This document shows positions 1 through 9,264 of a DNA stretch of 64,000 nt, one piece after another (positions within the stretch are counted from its first letter, which is position 1; every line of letters starts with the position of its first letter). The notes under the pieces are model-generated. The model was given only the letters and a program-made list of their open reading frames with translations. It searched no databases and was not told where the DNA came from. Source of the DNA: Actinocatenispora sera (GTDB taxonomy: Bacteria; Actinomycetota; Actinomycetes; Mycobacteriales; Micromonosporaceae); the NCBI RefSeq assembly GCF_018324685.1, contig NZ_AP023354.1, forward strand, positions 4,712,001 through 4,776,000, written 5' to 3'. The position numbers and the translations under genes were made by a program.

Positions 1-33
1 CCCGTCGGACGCGGTCACCCTCTGGCCGGTCGA

Positions 34-594
34 TCAGTAGTTGTAGCCGCCGCCGTTCTGCGACGACGGGCTGCTCGCCGGCTTGCCGGACAGCCGGATC
101 ACATGCCAGGTCAGCTTCGTCCCCCCGAAGCTGTCCTTGGTCCCGTCCCCGGTGACCGAGCCGGCACCCTGGTCGGCCGAGAACCGGTACAACGGGTGCC
201 CGTTGTACGTCAGCTGGGTCTTGCCGTCGGACCGGTGCAGGGTGCCGAGCGTGCCGCTCGCGCCCGGCACCGTACTGGGCACCGTGCCGGACGCGGTGGC
301 CACCGGCCAGATCGCCGTGCAAGCCGCCGAGTCGCACATCAGGTGCGTGGTGGTCTCGCCCGCCGGGCTGTACAGCGCGTGGCCGGCCGAGTCGACCAGT
401 ACCTTGCCCTGCCCGGTACTGCGCGCGCTCACCGGTGCCGACGAGCCGGCCGAGTGGTTCGTCGAACCCCCGGACGACCCGGTCGAGCTGGACGAGCCGG
501 CGCTGCAGCCGGCCGCGATCAGCGGCGCGGCGGCCGCCGGTGCCAGCCACCACAGCCGGCGGGATCGACGCTGTGACAACGAAAGCCGAGACAT
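34..594 (-). CDS. Secreted-repeat lipoprotein (COG4315 type)
   Basis: A 186-residue exported lipoprotein. The basic N-terminus and hydrophobic stretch end in a lipobox (LIAAGC) with the lipidated cysteine at residue 30, followed by a Ser/Gly linker to about residue 60. The rest holds two copies of the repeat seen in COG4315/PF03640 proteins: one with GHALYSP and a Cys pair (MCDSAACTAIWP), the other with GHPLYRFSAD. The family is of unknown biochemical function and sits on the outer face of the membrane. It lies 61 nt downstream of the anti-sigma gene on the same strand, so it is probably co-transcribed with the sigma/anti-sigma pair. Family call is firm, role unknown. Confidence 0.85.
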   Translation of the reverse strand: MSRLSLSQRRSRRLWWLAPAAAAPLIAAGCSAGSSSSTGSSGGSTNHSAGSSAPVSARSTGQGKVLVDSAGHALYSPAGETTTHLMCDSAACTAIWPVATASGTVPSTVPGASGTLGTLHRSDGKTQLTYNGHPLYRFSADQGAGSVTGDGTKDSFGGTKLTWHVIRLSGKPASSPSSQNGGGYNY

Positions 595-655
595 CGTGGC
601 TACCCCCTGTTGTTGGGTTTCTCGTTGTCGGACACGGCCGTGGGCGCCGGATCGT

Positions 656-1354
656 TCAGGGGGTGAGCGACAACACCGGGGTGCCGTCGCTGGTGCGTAC
701 CTGGATCGCGCGGATCTGCGCCGGCCGGGTGGCGGTGGTGCCGCTCAGCACCATCGTCTTGTCCGGTACCACCGACCAGCTGGAGATCTGCTCGGTGTGG
801 CCGCCGGTGTCGACCACCACCAGCGTGTAGCCGATCGGGTAGTTCGCGGGGCCGTGGTAGCGGCACCGCACGGTGACGTCGGTACCCCACGGATGGGTGG
901 CGAGTGCCGCGGTCGCGGTGACCGGCGCCGGCACCAGCGCGGTCATCGCCTGCGCCGGCGGAGGCTGGGTACTCGTGGCTCCCTGGCCCGGCCCGAACGC
1001 CAGCAGCAGCGCGAGGACCAGGCAGACGGCCGCGGCGACCGCGCCGCTCGCGACCGTGACGAACCGGCGCCGACGGCGTACCCGGCGGGCCGCGACGAAC
1101 AGGTTGTCGGCCAGCGCCGGCGGCGCCGCCACCGGCTCGGCGGTGACCTGCTCGACCGGTACCCGCGACAGGAGTCCGGGCAGACCGGCCAGCTCCTGCA
1201 CCGACTCCCGGCACCGATCACAGCCGGCGAGGTGCTGCTCGTACCGGTGCCGGTCGGCGGGGGAGAGGGCACCGAGCACGTACGCGGCGTCGTCGTGGTG
1301 GATGTCGGCGTCCGAGTCGTCACCGCGAAGCGTCCGGTCGAACGGTGTCGTCAT
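656..1354 (-). CDS. Anti-sigma factor, RskA/zinc-finger type
   Basis: A 232-residue membrane anti-sigma factor. Near residues 40-50 is the H-x3-C-x2-C zinc-binding anti-sigma motif (HLAGCDRC) within a helical N-terminal domain that would bind the sigma factor. One transmembrane segment follows a basic RRRRRF stretch at about 95-120, then an extracytoplasmic domain with a beta-rich C-terminus as in RskA-like proteins. Its ATG begins 1 nt after the sigma stop codon, which implies translational coupling and equal dosage. It should hold the upstream ECF sigma factor inactive until an outside signal triggers proteolysis. The signal cannot be read from sequence. Confidence 0.88.
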   Translation of the reverse strand: MTTPFDRTLRGDDSDADIHHDDAAYVLGALSPADRHRYEQHLAGCDRCRESVQELAGLPGLLSRVPVEQVTAEPVAAPPALADNLFVAARRVRRRRRFVTVASGAVAAAVCLVLALLLAFGPGQGATSTQPPPAQAMTALVPAPVTATAALATHPWGTDVTVRCRYHGPANYPIGYTLVVVDTGGHTEQISSWSVVPDKTMVLSGTTATRPAQIRAIQVRTSDGTPVLSLTP

Positions 1355-1355
1355 C

Positions 1356-1856
1356 TCACACCACCCCCATCTCTTGCAACGTCAGCCGCAGCGCCCGCAA
1401 CGCGTAGTGCAGCCGGGACTTGACCGTGCCGGCCGGTACGCCGATGCGTTGCGCCGCCTCCGGTACCGATCGTCCCTGGTAGTAACACTCCACCAACACC
1501 TCACGGTGCGCCGGCGACAGCCGCTGTAGCGCCTCGGCCACCAGCCAGGACTGCATCGCCTCGTCGGTACCGTCGGCCACGCCACGCTCCGGTGGGTCGG
1601 CGAACGACACCTCCGGGCGTACCTTGCGGGCCCGCCACTGGTCGATCACCAGGTGCCGGGCGACGGTGTGCAGCCAGCCGCGGACCGGCCTGCCGTCCGC
1701 GGCGAGCGGGTGCTGCCACGCCCGCAGCAGCACCTCCTGCACGATGTCCTGCGCCCAGCCCCGGTCGCCGGTGAGGGTCAGCACGTACCCGTACAGCGGG
1801 CCGGCGTGCTCCTGGTAGAGCGAGCGCATCAGCTCGTCATCGGCCGAGGCGGGCAC
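1356..1856 (-). CDS. ECF RNA polymerase sigma factor
   Basis: A sigma-70 of the extracytoplasmic-function class, about 166 residues. Region 2 is visible as LYQEHAGPLYGYVLTLTGD followed by AQDIVQEVLLRAWQ; region 4 as LSPAHREVLVECYYQG with the helix-turn-helix VPEAAQRIGVPAGTVKSRL. The frame stays open to 2147, but residues upstream of about 1859 read like the shadow of the neighbouring membrane gene. The start taken is the GTG at 1856, four bases after a GGAGG; GTG 1859 and ATG 1829 are alternatives. The gene overlaps the end of the upstream gene by about 20 nt and precedes its anti-sigma factor directly. SigK/SigL-like assignment is only a guess. Confidence 0.87.
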   Translation of the reverse strand: MPASADDELMRSLYQEHAGPLYGYVLTLTGDRGWAQDIVQEVLLRAWQHPLAADGRPVRGWLHTVARHLVIDQWRARKVRPEVSFADPPERGVADGTDEAMQSWLVAEALQRLSPAHREVLVECYYQGRSVPEAAQRIGVPAGTVKSRLHYALRALRLTLQEMGVV

Positions 1857-2553
1857 CACGCCTCCAGCCGTGCCCGGTCCGGGCACCGTGCTTCGTCGCG
1901 CGCCCGGATCTGCCTCCGTCCTCGGCGTCCAGCGCTGCCGAGGACGACCGGGCGCCGTCGGCATCGGCCGTACCGGCCTCGATCGGTGTGTCGTGTTCGG
2001 TGGCCGGCGCGTCCCGGTTGCCGGGTGGCCGCGAGGCGCTCGGGTCCGCGCCGGCCGGCAGCCCGCCCCGCCCGGTGCGCTCCGCCAGGTCGCCGTGCTC
2101 GCCGCCGGCCGGCAGCACCGCCCTTTTGGTGCGGTGTGGCAGCTCACCCTGGCCGAGGCGGGGCGGCAGGGTGGCCAGAAGGACCCCGCCGACGATCGCG
2201 ACCGACTCCGCGACCACCGACAGCCGCTCCGGCGCTCCGGACAAACTCTCCTGGACGCCGTACAGCCCGGTCGTCGCGGCCACCGTGAACGCCGCCAGGG
2301 TCGCCGCGCCGAAGAGCGCCGCGGCGAGCGCGACCAGCCGGTAGCGGCCCACGAGCAGCGCGATGCCCAGCACCAGCCCGCCGGCCGTGTTGAGCAGGAA
2401 CAGCGGACCGATCACCGGGATGTTGCGAAACCCGGTGGCCCACATCTCCAGATGGATGTCGGCGGACAGCAGCACCGCCGCCGCCGTGAGTGCTCGCAGT
2501 ACCGCCATTCCGACGGTTCCTGTCATGGCCCGCCAGCCGGTCCGGTCGACCAT
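1837..2553 (-). CDS. Four-TM integral membrane protein with hydrophilic tail
   Basis: About 238 residues from the ATG at 2553, which has GGGAGG eight bases upstream. The first half has four hydrophobic helices (starting VLRALTAAAVLLSADIH, then a NIPVIGPLFLLNTAGGLVLG segment), the pattern of small DoxX/DUF-type actinobacterial membrane proteins. The last 100 or so residues are charged, low-complexity and probably disordered. The 3' end overlaps the sigma factor start by about 20 nt, so expression of the two is likely linked. No catalytic residues are recognisable and no function is assigned. Confidence 0.7.
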   Translation of the reverse strand: MVDRTGWRAMTGTVGMAVLRALTAAAVLLSADIHLEMWATGFRNIPVIGPLFLLNTAGGLVLGIALLVGRYRLVALAAALFGAATLAAFTVAATTGLYGVQESLSGAPERLSVVAESVAIVGGVLLATLPPRLGQGELPHRTKRAVLPAGGEHGDLAERTGRGGLPAGADPSASRPPGNRDAPATEHDTPIEAGTADADGARSSSAALDAEDGGRSGRATKHGARTGHGWRRGARLGR

Positions 2554-2678
2554 CGTCACCACCTCCCGCCCCACTGGCACGGATGCGTGGCGGCCGATGG
2601 TTCAATCCTGCGCCGGACCGGCGCCGGATGTGGCGTACGGCACCGGCCCGTGCCGGACCGGTGCCGTCCTGCCCTGGT

Positions 2679-3931
2679 TCAGCGCCCCGCGATCAGCTGG
2701 TCCGCCACCGAATGGGCGGTACCGGACGGGATGGCGAAGCCCAGCCCGATGCTGCCGGAGCTTCCCTCGTTGGCGGTGTTGATCCCGACGACCTGCCCGG
2801 CCGTGTTGACCAGCGGCCCGCCCGAGTTGCCGGAGTTGAGCGCCGCGTCGGTCTGGATCATGTTGGTGTACCGCGTGGCCCGGCTGCCGTCGCTCTCACC
2901 GGCCGAGATGGTCCGGTGCAGGGCGCTGACGATGCCCTCGGTGACCGTGCCGGTCAGCCCCAGCGGGCTGCCCAGCGCGTACACGGTGTCGCCGACCCGC
3001 ACCGAGGACGAGCTGGCGAAGGTCGCCACCGGCAGCGGCGAGTCGACCGACACCTGGACGACCGCGAGGTCGTGCGTCGGGTCGGTGCCGATCACCGTGG
3101 CGCGGTGTCGGCTGCCGTCGGCGAGCGTGACGGTGACGCTTCCGGGGCGGTCGCCCAGCACGTGCGCGTTGGTGAGGATCATCCCGTCCGAGCGGATCAG
3201 CACCCCGGAGCCCTCGCTGCCGCTGCCGTCGGTGCCCGCGACCTGGATGTCCACCACCGTGCGCTGCACGTTCGACACCAGGTCGGCCGCCGAGGTCCGG
3301 CTGGACGCGGTGCTCGCCGCGATGCTGCTCGGCGTGGGCTCGGGCCCGGTGAGCGCCCGCACCGCGTACGCGCCGCCGGCGCCGCCGCCGACGACCAGGA
3401 CCAGCGCCGCGACGCCGGCCGCCGCGCCCCGCCGCCAGCGCCGCGGCGGCCGGGGCGGTGGCCCCGCCGCCCAGCCACCGGGGGCACCGCGCCGGGCGGC
3501 ACCGCACCGCCCTGTGGCGGCACGCCACCGGGCGGTGGCACCGCGCCCCGTGCCGGTACCACGCCGGGCGGCGGCACCGCTGCGGATGCCGGCACCCCGC
3601 CGGGGGGCCAGTGCCCACCGGCCGGGTCGTACCGGGCGGGCCACTGCGGGCCGCCGGTCGTCACCGGCGCCGGCTGCGGTCCGGACGGCGCGGCCGACCC
3701 CTGCGGGGTGTCAGCCGCCTGCCGGGCCTTCGCGGGTGCGGCCGGCCCCTGCTGCCAGGCGTCGGCGGGCCGGGTCGGCTCCGGAGGTACGGCGCCGGCC
3801 GGCGGGGTCGGCTCCGCAGTCACGGCGGCGGCCGGTGCGGCCGGCTTCGGGTCGGCTGCGGGCGAGGCGGCGGGTTCGGTGCCGGTCGGCCGCGGCTCGT
3901 TTTCGAGGTGAATGCGCGGATCGGTACTCAT
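2679..3931 (-). CDS. Membrane-anchored S1C trypsin-like serine protease (HtrA-type), frameshifted
   Basis: Reads as one gene only if a frame change is allowed. The first part, from ATG 3931, is a Pro/Ala-rich cytoplasmic region (starts MSTDPRIHLENE). After the G5 run at 3480-3484 the sense frame changes, giving a basic stretch, a single TM helix (AAAGVAALVLVVGGGAGGAYAV) and a trypsin-fold domain with the triad His in LTNAHVLGD, Asp in THDLAVVQV and Ser in NSGNSGGPL. No PDZ domain follows. One extra base in the run would give 417 residues, normal for these actinobacterial proteases. Either a sequence error or a recent null mutation. The protease would act on the outer face of the membrane. Confidence 0.85.
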
Positions 3932-4123
3932 GCATCGAGCGTGCGTCGGTGCACTGCGGCCCGGCTGGCCGGTAACTGGGAGCTTGCGGGGAGTACCGGC
4001 CGTTGCTGTGCTGAGCCTGGGTCACCGCCCGCACCGGGTCCGCGCCGAACGCGGTCGGGCGCCCCGCGACGGCCCGCGCGTCGGCCCGGTCGACGGCCCG
4101 GTCGACGGCCCCGATGCGGCCGA

Positions 4124-5173
4124 TCACCGGGCTCGTTCCGTCGCCGGTTCGGCCGGTGCGGGGTCGGGTACCAGCACCGCGGCGCCCTCGACCCGGTCGC
4201 CGGCCAGGTCGGCGAGGGCTCGGTCGGCCTGCGCCAGCGGGTACGGCGTGGTCGTCACGTGCAGGTGGTGCCGGCCGGCCAGGTCGAGAAAGCGGCGGCC
4301 GTCGTCCCGGGTGTTGGCCGTGACGCTGCGCAGGGTGCGTTCGCGAAACAGGTGCCGCTGGTAGTTCAGCGGCGGGATGTCGCTGAGGTGGATGCCGGCC
4401 ACCGACAGGGTGCCGCCGGCGTCCAGCGCTGCCAGCGCCACCGGTACCAGGGTGCCCACCGGGGCGAACAGGATCGCCGCGTCCAGCGGTTCGGGCGGTG
4501 CCGCGTCGGCCGGCCCGGCGGACGCGGCACCGAGCTCCAGCGCCAGCTGCCGGGCCGCGGCGGCCCGGGTCAGTACGTGCACCGTGGCTCCCTGCGCGAT
4601 GGCGAGCTGGGCGGTGAGGTGGGCGGAGGCGCCGAACCCGTAGATGCCGAGCCGGCCGCCGGCCGGCAACTCGGCGCGCAGCAGTGCCCGATACCCGATG
4701 ATCCCGGCGCACAGCAGCGGGGCCAGCTCGACGTCGGAGTACCCGGCGGGCAGCCGGTAGGCGTAGCCGGCCGGCACGGTGGCGTACTGCGCGTACCCGC
4801 CGTCGGCGTCCCACCCGGTGTACCGCGACGCCAGGCACAGGTTCTCCGCGCCGGCCCGGCAGTACCGGCAGCGTCCGCAGGTGTGCCGCAGCCAGGCGAC
4901 GCCGGCCCGCTCGCCGACCGCCCAGCCGGTCACCTCGGCGCCGACCGCGACGACGCGCCCGACCACCTCGTGCCCGGGCACCACGGCGGGCCGGTGCACC
5001 GGCAGGTCGCCCTCCGCGACGTGCAGGTCGGTCCGGCACACCCCGCACGCCAGCACCCGCACCAGCAACTCGTCCGCCGCCGGGGTCGGCACCGGCAGCG
5101 TCGCCGCCCGCAGCGGCCGGCGCGCCATCGGTGCCGGTTCGACCACCTGCCAGGCGCTCATCGTCTCGGGCAT
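4124..5173 (-). CDS. Zinc-dependent alcohol dehydrogenase (MDR family)
   Basis: About 349 residues from ATG 5173, preceded by GGAGG at six bases. Catalytic zinc ligands appear in CGVCRTDLH and PGHEVVGRV, and the structural zinc site in [15 protein letters not shown] (four Cys). The NAD(P) Rossmann loop reads YGFGASAHL. The family oxidises primary or branched alcohols, or reduces the aldehydes, in the cytoplasm; the substrate is not predictable. The single-gene unit lies downstream of the secreted propeller gene but a strong hairpin at 5230-5270 separates them. The shared strand therefore need not mean shared function. Confidence 0.9.
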   Translation of the reverse strand: MPETMSAWQVVEPAPMARRPLRAATLPVPTPAADELLVRVLACGVCRTDLHVAEGDLPVHRPAVVPGHEVVGRVVAVGAEVTGWAVGERAGVAWLRHTCGRCRYCRAGAENLCLASRYTGWDADGGYAQYATVPAGYAYRLPAGYSDVELAPLLCAGIIGYRALLRAELPAGGRLGIYGFGASAHLTAQLAIAQGATVHVLTRAAAARQLALELGAASAGPADAAPPEPLDAAILFAPVGTLVPVALAALDAGGTLSVAGIHLSDIPPLNYQRHLFRERTLRSVTANTRDDGRRFLDLAGRHHLHVTTTPYPLAQADRALADLAGDRVEGAAVLVPDPAPAEPATERAR

Positions 5174-5229
5174 CGCGTACCTCCGGCTCGACGGTAGGCG
5201 ATCGGCGACCGTCCCGGGGCAGCGACGGC

Positions 5230-5270
5230 CGCGCGCCCGGGTCCGGGGGTGCCCCGCCCCCGGGCGCGCG
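5230..5270 (-). terminator. GC-rich hairpin, transcription end of the propeller gene
   Basis: The 12 bases at 5230-5241 are a perfect inverted match to 5259-5270, and a G4/C4 pair lies inside the loop. It sits 11 nt past the stop of the minus-strand propeller gene and upstream of the dehydrogenase. There is no long U tract, as is usual in high-GC actinobacteria. Confidence 0.6.
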
Positions 5271-5281
5271 CGGGACACCCT

Positions 5282-7798
5282 TTACGGCACCAGGCGGTGC
5301 AGCCGGTACCCGTCCTGGACGTAGTACAGGTTGCCGTAGCGGTCGGCGGTCAACCCCTCCACGGTGCCCTCGCGCAGCACCGTGGCGTGCATCGTCCGCG
5401 GGTCGAGCCGGAACACGTACCGGCCGTGGATGGTGCCGTAGATGGCGCCGTCCGCGCCGGTGAGCAGGTACGCGTCGTGCGCGTCGATCAGGTCGGCGCC
5501 GGGCACGTCCAGTTCCGGGAAGATCCGCTGGTCCGCGACGAACCGCCCGCTGGACGGGTCGTACACCAGCACGTGGTCCTCGGCGATCATCCAGAGCCGG
5601 TGGTCGGGGCCGACGGTGAGCCCGAGCACGGTACGCAGCCCGCGGCTGGGCAGCGCGATCTCGTGGTGCGCGCCGGTCTTCGGGTCGTACGCGAGCAGCA
5701 CCGCCTCCTGCTGCGACGGCTCGACCCCGAGCCCGCCCCAGATCGACGTCCCGCCGTACACCATGCCGTCCAGGTAGGCCAGGCTCGCCACGGTGCGGTC
5801 GTGCGCGATGTCCGGATGCGTCACGCAGGAGCCGGTCGCCGGGTCGTAGACGGCGAGCGCGCCGGTGAGCTTGCCGTACCCGGCCTCGGTGCCGATGACG
5901 AGCGTGCCGCCGGCGTTCACCATCCCGTACGGGCGATCCTGGTCCTGGTCGGTCAGCGAGCAGACCTTGACCGGGTTGGTGCCGGACTTCCACGGCTGGG
6001 ACGGCCGGTAGGCGTAGATGTTGGCGCCGGGGTAGCCGCCGAAGTACATCGTGTCGCCGATGACGGCGGCGCCCTCGACCTGCGGTACCCCGGTGTACTG
6101 GACGTCGGCGTCGGAGCGCATCGGGGTGTACACGCCGGTACCGCCGCTCAGGAAGCCGGAGGTGTAGATCTTGCCGTCCGGGCCGAGCAGCGGGGTCTGC
6201 AGGTTGGTCGGCGCCGCCGGTACGCCGGCCGGGCGCTGCGAGCTCACCTCGCCGCTTGCGGTGTCGACGCGCATCACCACCGGGCCCGTGGAGGTGTTGC
6301 CGGCGGCCTCCAGTACCGGTGCCGGGCCGCTGGTGTCCACGCTCCAGGACCGGCCGGCGGCCGGCAGGCCGCTCGCCACCGCGGCCGACGTGCCGGCCGC
6401 CAGGTCGTAGCGCATCAGCTTGGAGCCGCTCAGGTAGTACACGCCGCCGTCGACCACCGGGGACGCACCGGGGTAGCGCACCTTGGGGATGTCGGTGACC
6501 TTCGTGGCGGTCACGGTGTCGCCGCTGGCGGTCACCTTCATGATCAGCAGGTGCCCGTCGCCGGTGTCCGACAGGTTCGCGAACACGTAGCCGCCGCCGG
6601 CCTCCAGCGAGTAGGTGAACTCCTCCGCGGCGTACTCGGCGGGCAGGATGTCGGTGCAATGCGTGCCGCCGCCGGGGCAGGCCATCAGGTGCGCGTGCGA
6701 GCCGATCCCGGCGTACATCACGTCGTTGGTCGGGTCGTACGCGACGCTGCGCACGTACTGCTCGGGCGCGATCACCGGCCGGTCGCCGACCTGCCGGAAC
6801 CCGTCGGCCGGTGAGTAGCGGAAGGCGCCGCCGGACGGGTAGGTGCCGCCGTACACGCTGCCGTCCGGTCCGGCGGTGACGTCCCAGACGAACGTGTCGC
6901 CCTCGATCGGCTGCCCCAGGTCCTGCACCGATGCGGCGCCCGGTACGTACCGGTAGAGCCGGCCGTTCTTCGTGGTGTCGTCGAAGTTGTAGCTGCCGAC
7001 GTAGATCGACCCGTCGGTGGCGGTGGTGGCGTTCCACGCGCCGGTGGCGCCGGTCAACGGCAGGTCGACGCTGACCTCCCCGGTGGCCTCGGTGATTCCG
7101 ACCAGGTGGGCGTCCCAGTTGCTCGCGCCGGTGACCACCAGGTACGCGGTGCGCACGCCGGCGCCGTCCACCCCGAACGTCGTCGCGTTGATGGACGCCT
7201 TGCCCACCTGCGAGCCGAGATCGGTGTCGGTCGCCGTGATCAGCGCGTCGTCGGCCCACACCGTCGCCTTGGCGACGTCGAGGCGCACCGCGACCGTCGC
7301 GGTACCGGTGGGCGCGGTCGCGGCGGCAGACACGGTCGACCAGGCGGCGCCCGCGCTGCTGGCCGGGCCGCCGGACACGTCGAGCACGGTGCCGTCCGCG
7401 GCGGCGAACACCAACCGCAGCCGGGTACTGGCCTGCGGACCCGAGACCTGCAGGAACGCGTGGTACGTCGTACCGGCGTGCGCGTCGACGGGGTCGGCGA
7501 CGGCGGCCGGGGCGGGGCAGTCCGCGGCGGGGGAGAGCCGCAGGCTGGCCGCGCCGTCGGTGTGCCGGTCGGTCACGGTGGTGCCGTGGCAGGCGGGATC
7601 CGGCCGCGGGATGCCCTTTCCGGCTCGGCCGAAAGTCCACCCGTCGGTACCGGACTCGAAGCTGTGGTTGCCGATGAGCAGGTCGCCGGGGTCGGCCGGC
7701 GCGGCCCGGGCGGCGCCCTGCGCGGGGCCGACGAGGGCACAGACCGCCAGTACGGCGGCGGCGAGGAGGGGAGCGGTACGAACACGCCGAGCAGACAC
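5282..7798 (-). CDS. Secreted beta-propeller protein with N-terminal carbohydrate-binding-like domain
   Basis: About 838 residues from GTG 7798 (AGGG about eight bases upstream), which places a clean signal peptide at the N-terminus: basic ARRVR, hydrophobic core, and an AxA site near residues 28-33. Residues about 40-190 (NHSFESGTDGWTF start) resemble a CBM4/9-type jelly-roll domain. The remainder carries repeated propeller blades with motifs such as GSIYVGSYN, GSVYGGTYPSGG, GKIYTSGF and GNLYYVQDG, typical of NHL/SMP-30/PQQ-like repeats. Exported; ligand unknown, a polysaccharide or cell-surface glycan is plausible. Earlier in-frame starts exist up to 7918 but spoil the signal peptide. Confidence 0.78.
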   Translation of the reverse strand: MSARRVRTAPLLAAAVLAVCALVGPAQGAARAAPADPGDLLIGNHSFESGTDGWTFGRAGKGIPRPDPACHGTTVTDRHTDGAASLRLSPAADCPAPAAVADPVDAHAGTTYHAFLQVSGPQASTRLRLVFAAADGTVLDVSGGPASSAGAAWSTVSAAATAPTGTATVAVRLDVAKATVWADDALITATDTDLGSQVGKASINATTFGVDGAGVRTAYLVVTGASNWDAHLVGITEATGEVSVDLPLTGATGAWNATTATDGSIYVGSYNFDDTTKNGRLYRYVPGAASVQDLGQPIEGDTFVWDVTAGPDGSVYGGTYPSGGAFRYSPADGFRQVGDRPVIAPEQYVRSVAYDPTNDVMYAGIGSHAHLMACPGGGTHCTDILPAEYAAEEFTYSLEAGGGYVFANLSDTGDGHLLIMKVTASGDTVTATKVTDIPKVRYPGASPVVDGGVYYLSGSKLMRYDLAAGTSAAVASGLPAAGRSWSVDTSGPAPVLEAAGNTSTGPVVMRVDTASGEVSSQRPAGVPAAPTNLQTPLLGPDGKIYTSGFLSGGTGVYTPMRSDADVQYTGVPQVEGAAVIGDTMYFGGYPGANIYAYRPSQPWKSGTNPVKVCSLTDQDQDRPYGMVNAGGTLVIGTEAGYGKLTGALAVYDPATGSCVTHPDIAHDRTVASLAYLDGMVYGGTSIWGGLGVEPSQQEAVLLAYDPKTGAHHEIALPSRGLRTVLGLTVGPDHRLWMIAEDHVLVYDPSSGRFVADQRIFPELDVPGADLIDAHDAYLLTGADGAIYGTIHGRYVFRLDPRTMHATVLREGTVEGLTADRYGNLYYVQDGYRLHRLVP

Positions 7799-8037
7799 GA
7801 GGGCCACCCTTTCGGGATGTCGGGGAGCTGCCACCCTGTTTGAGGCCATGACCGTAATGAAGTACGTAGCAAAGGTCAATGGCGGTCGCGCCTGGTGGGA
7901 TGGCCGCCGGGCCGCCACCGATCGCGGTGCCAGGCGTGGCTAATTGCACATCTCTTGCAGGAACCAAGACTGCGGCTTTAGGGTCTGGACGTGCCGACAC
8001 TTCATCGCGACGCGCCGGGTCACCGCCGGAGGGCGTC

Positions 8038-9153
8038 ATGACCGGTTCGTCATCTGCAGCGCCGACCCGCACCCGCCGCCGGCTGTCCGCCGGCGAGCGC
8101 CGGCGGTTGATCGGCATGGGACTGTTCGTGCTGGCCCTGCACGTCGTCGGCTGGGGACTGCTGGTCACCCTGGTGGCGCCCGCGCAGTACCGGGTCGGCG
8201 GCCAGATCTTCGGCATCGGCCTCGGCGTCACCGCGTACACGCTGGGCATGCGGCACGCGTTCGACGCCGACCACATCGCCGCGATCGACAACACCACCCG
8301 CAAGCTGATGGGTGACGGGCAGCGACCGGTGTCGGTCGGGTTCTGGTTCTCGCTCGGCCACTCCTCGGTGGTGTTCGGGCTGTGCGCGCTGCTCGGGTTC
8401 GGCGTGCGTACCCTCGCCGGCCAGGTGGAGAACGACTCGTCCACCCTGCAGACCGTCACCGGCCTGATCGGCACGCTGGTCTCCGGCGTGTTCCTGGTGA
8501 TCATCGCGGTGCTCAACCTGGCCGTGCTGACCCGCATCGCGAAGGTGTTCCGCCGGATGCGCTCCGGCCACTTCGACGAGGCGGAGCTGGAGGAGCAGCT
8601 CGACAAGCGCGGCTTCGTCAACCGGATCCTCGGCGGCGCCACCCGGGCGGTCCGCAAGCCGTGGCACATGTACCCGATCGGGCTGCTGTTCGGGCTGGGC
8701 TTCGACACCGCGACCGAGGTCTCGCTGCTGGTGCTCGCCGGTGGCGCGGCGGCGTTCGCGCTGCCCTGGTACGCGATCCTGACGCTGCCGATCCTGTTCG
8801 CCGCGGGCATGTCCCTGCTGGACTCGATCGACGGCTCGTTCATGAACTTCGCGTACGGCTGGGCGTTCGCCAAGCCGGTGCGCAAGGTCTACTACAACCT
8901 CACGATCACCGCGCTGTCGGTGGCGGTGGCGCTGATCATCGGCGTCATCGAGCTGCTGTCGGTACTGGCCGAGAAGCTGTCGATATCGACCGGCCCGCTG
9001 GCCTGGATCGCCGGGCTGGACCTCAACTACGTCGGGTTCGTGATCGTCGGGCTGTTCGTGGTGATCTGGGGCATCGCTCTGCTGACCTGGCGGTTCGGTC
9101 GGATCGAGCAACGCTGGAACGCCCGGCTGCGCACCGAGACCGTCGACGACTGA
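8038..9153 (+). CDS. Nickel/cobalt permease, NiCoT (HoxN/NixA) family
   Basis: A 371-residue polytopic membrane protein that imports Ni2+ or Co2+. The family signature RHAFDADHI is at residues 72-80, followed by IDN in the same helix; the second conserved region (LGFDTATEVSLL) and the third (AGMSLLDSIDGSFM) are also present, so the metal-binding set is complete. Start ATG 8038 has GGAGGG at four bases. The upstream 240 bp are less GC-rich than the surroundings and contain a TTGCA direct repeat near 7945-7965 that could serve metal-dependent control. No urease or hydrogenase genes lie nearby, so nickel versus cobalt cannot be decided. Confidence 0.93.
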   Translation: MTGSSSAAPTRTRRRLSAGERRRLIGMGLFVLALHVVGWGLLVTLVAPAQYRVGGQIFGIGLGVTAYTLGMRHAFDADHIAAIDNTTRKLMGDGQRPVSVGFWFSLGHSSVVFGLCALLGFGVRTLAGQVENDSSTLQTVTGLIGTLVSGVFLVIIAVLNLAVLTRIAKVFRRMRSGHFDEAELEEQLDKRGFVNRILGGATRAVRKPWHMYPIGLLFGLGFDTATEVSLLVLAGGAAAFALPWYAILTLPILFAAGMSLLDSIDGSFMNFAYGWAFAKPVRKVYYNLTITALSVAVALIIGVIELLSVLAEKLSISTGPLAWIAGLDLNYVGFVIVGLFVVIWGIALLTWRFGRIEQRWNARLRTETVDD

Positions 9154-9264
9154 CCGCTGCCGGCGCGACTCCGTTCCCCCCGACCCGCCGGGGCCCGGCC
9201 GGTACGGTGTCCGCCGCCCGCTCGCCCCTAGCCTGTAACAGGCGGGTCGGGCGAGGGGGAGCGG

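Noticed and set aside
7800-8037. Cobalamin or nickel riboswitch before the Ni/Co permease
   Set aside because: The B12-box sequence and the expected helices were not seen; only a short TTGCA direct repeat is present.
3711-8885. A 1724-residue open frame on the minus strand
   Set aside because: It runs antisense or out of frame through at least four recognisable genes and has Arg/Pro/Gly-rich composition typical of high-GC shadow frames.
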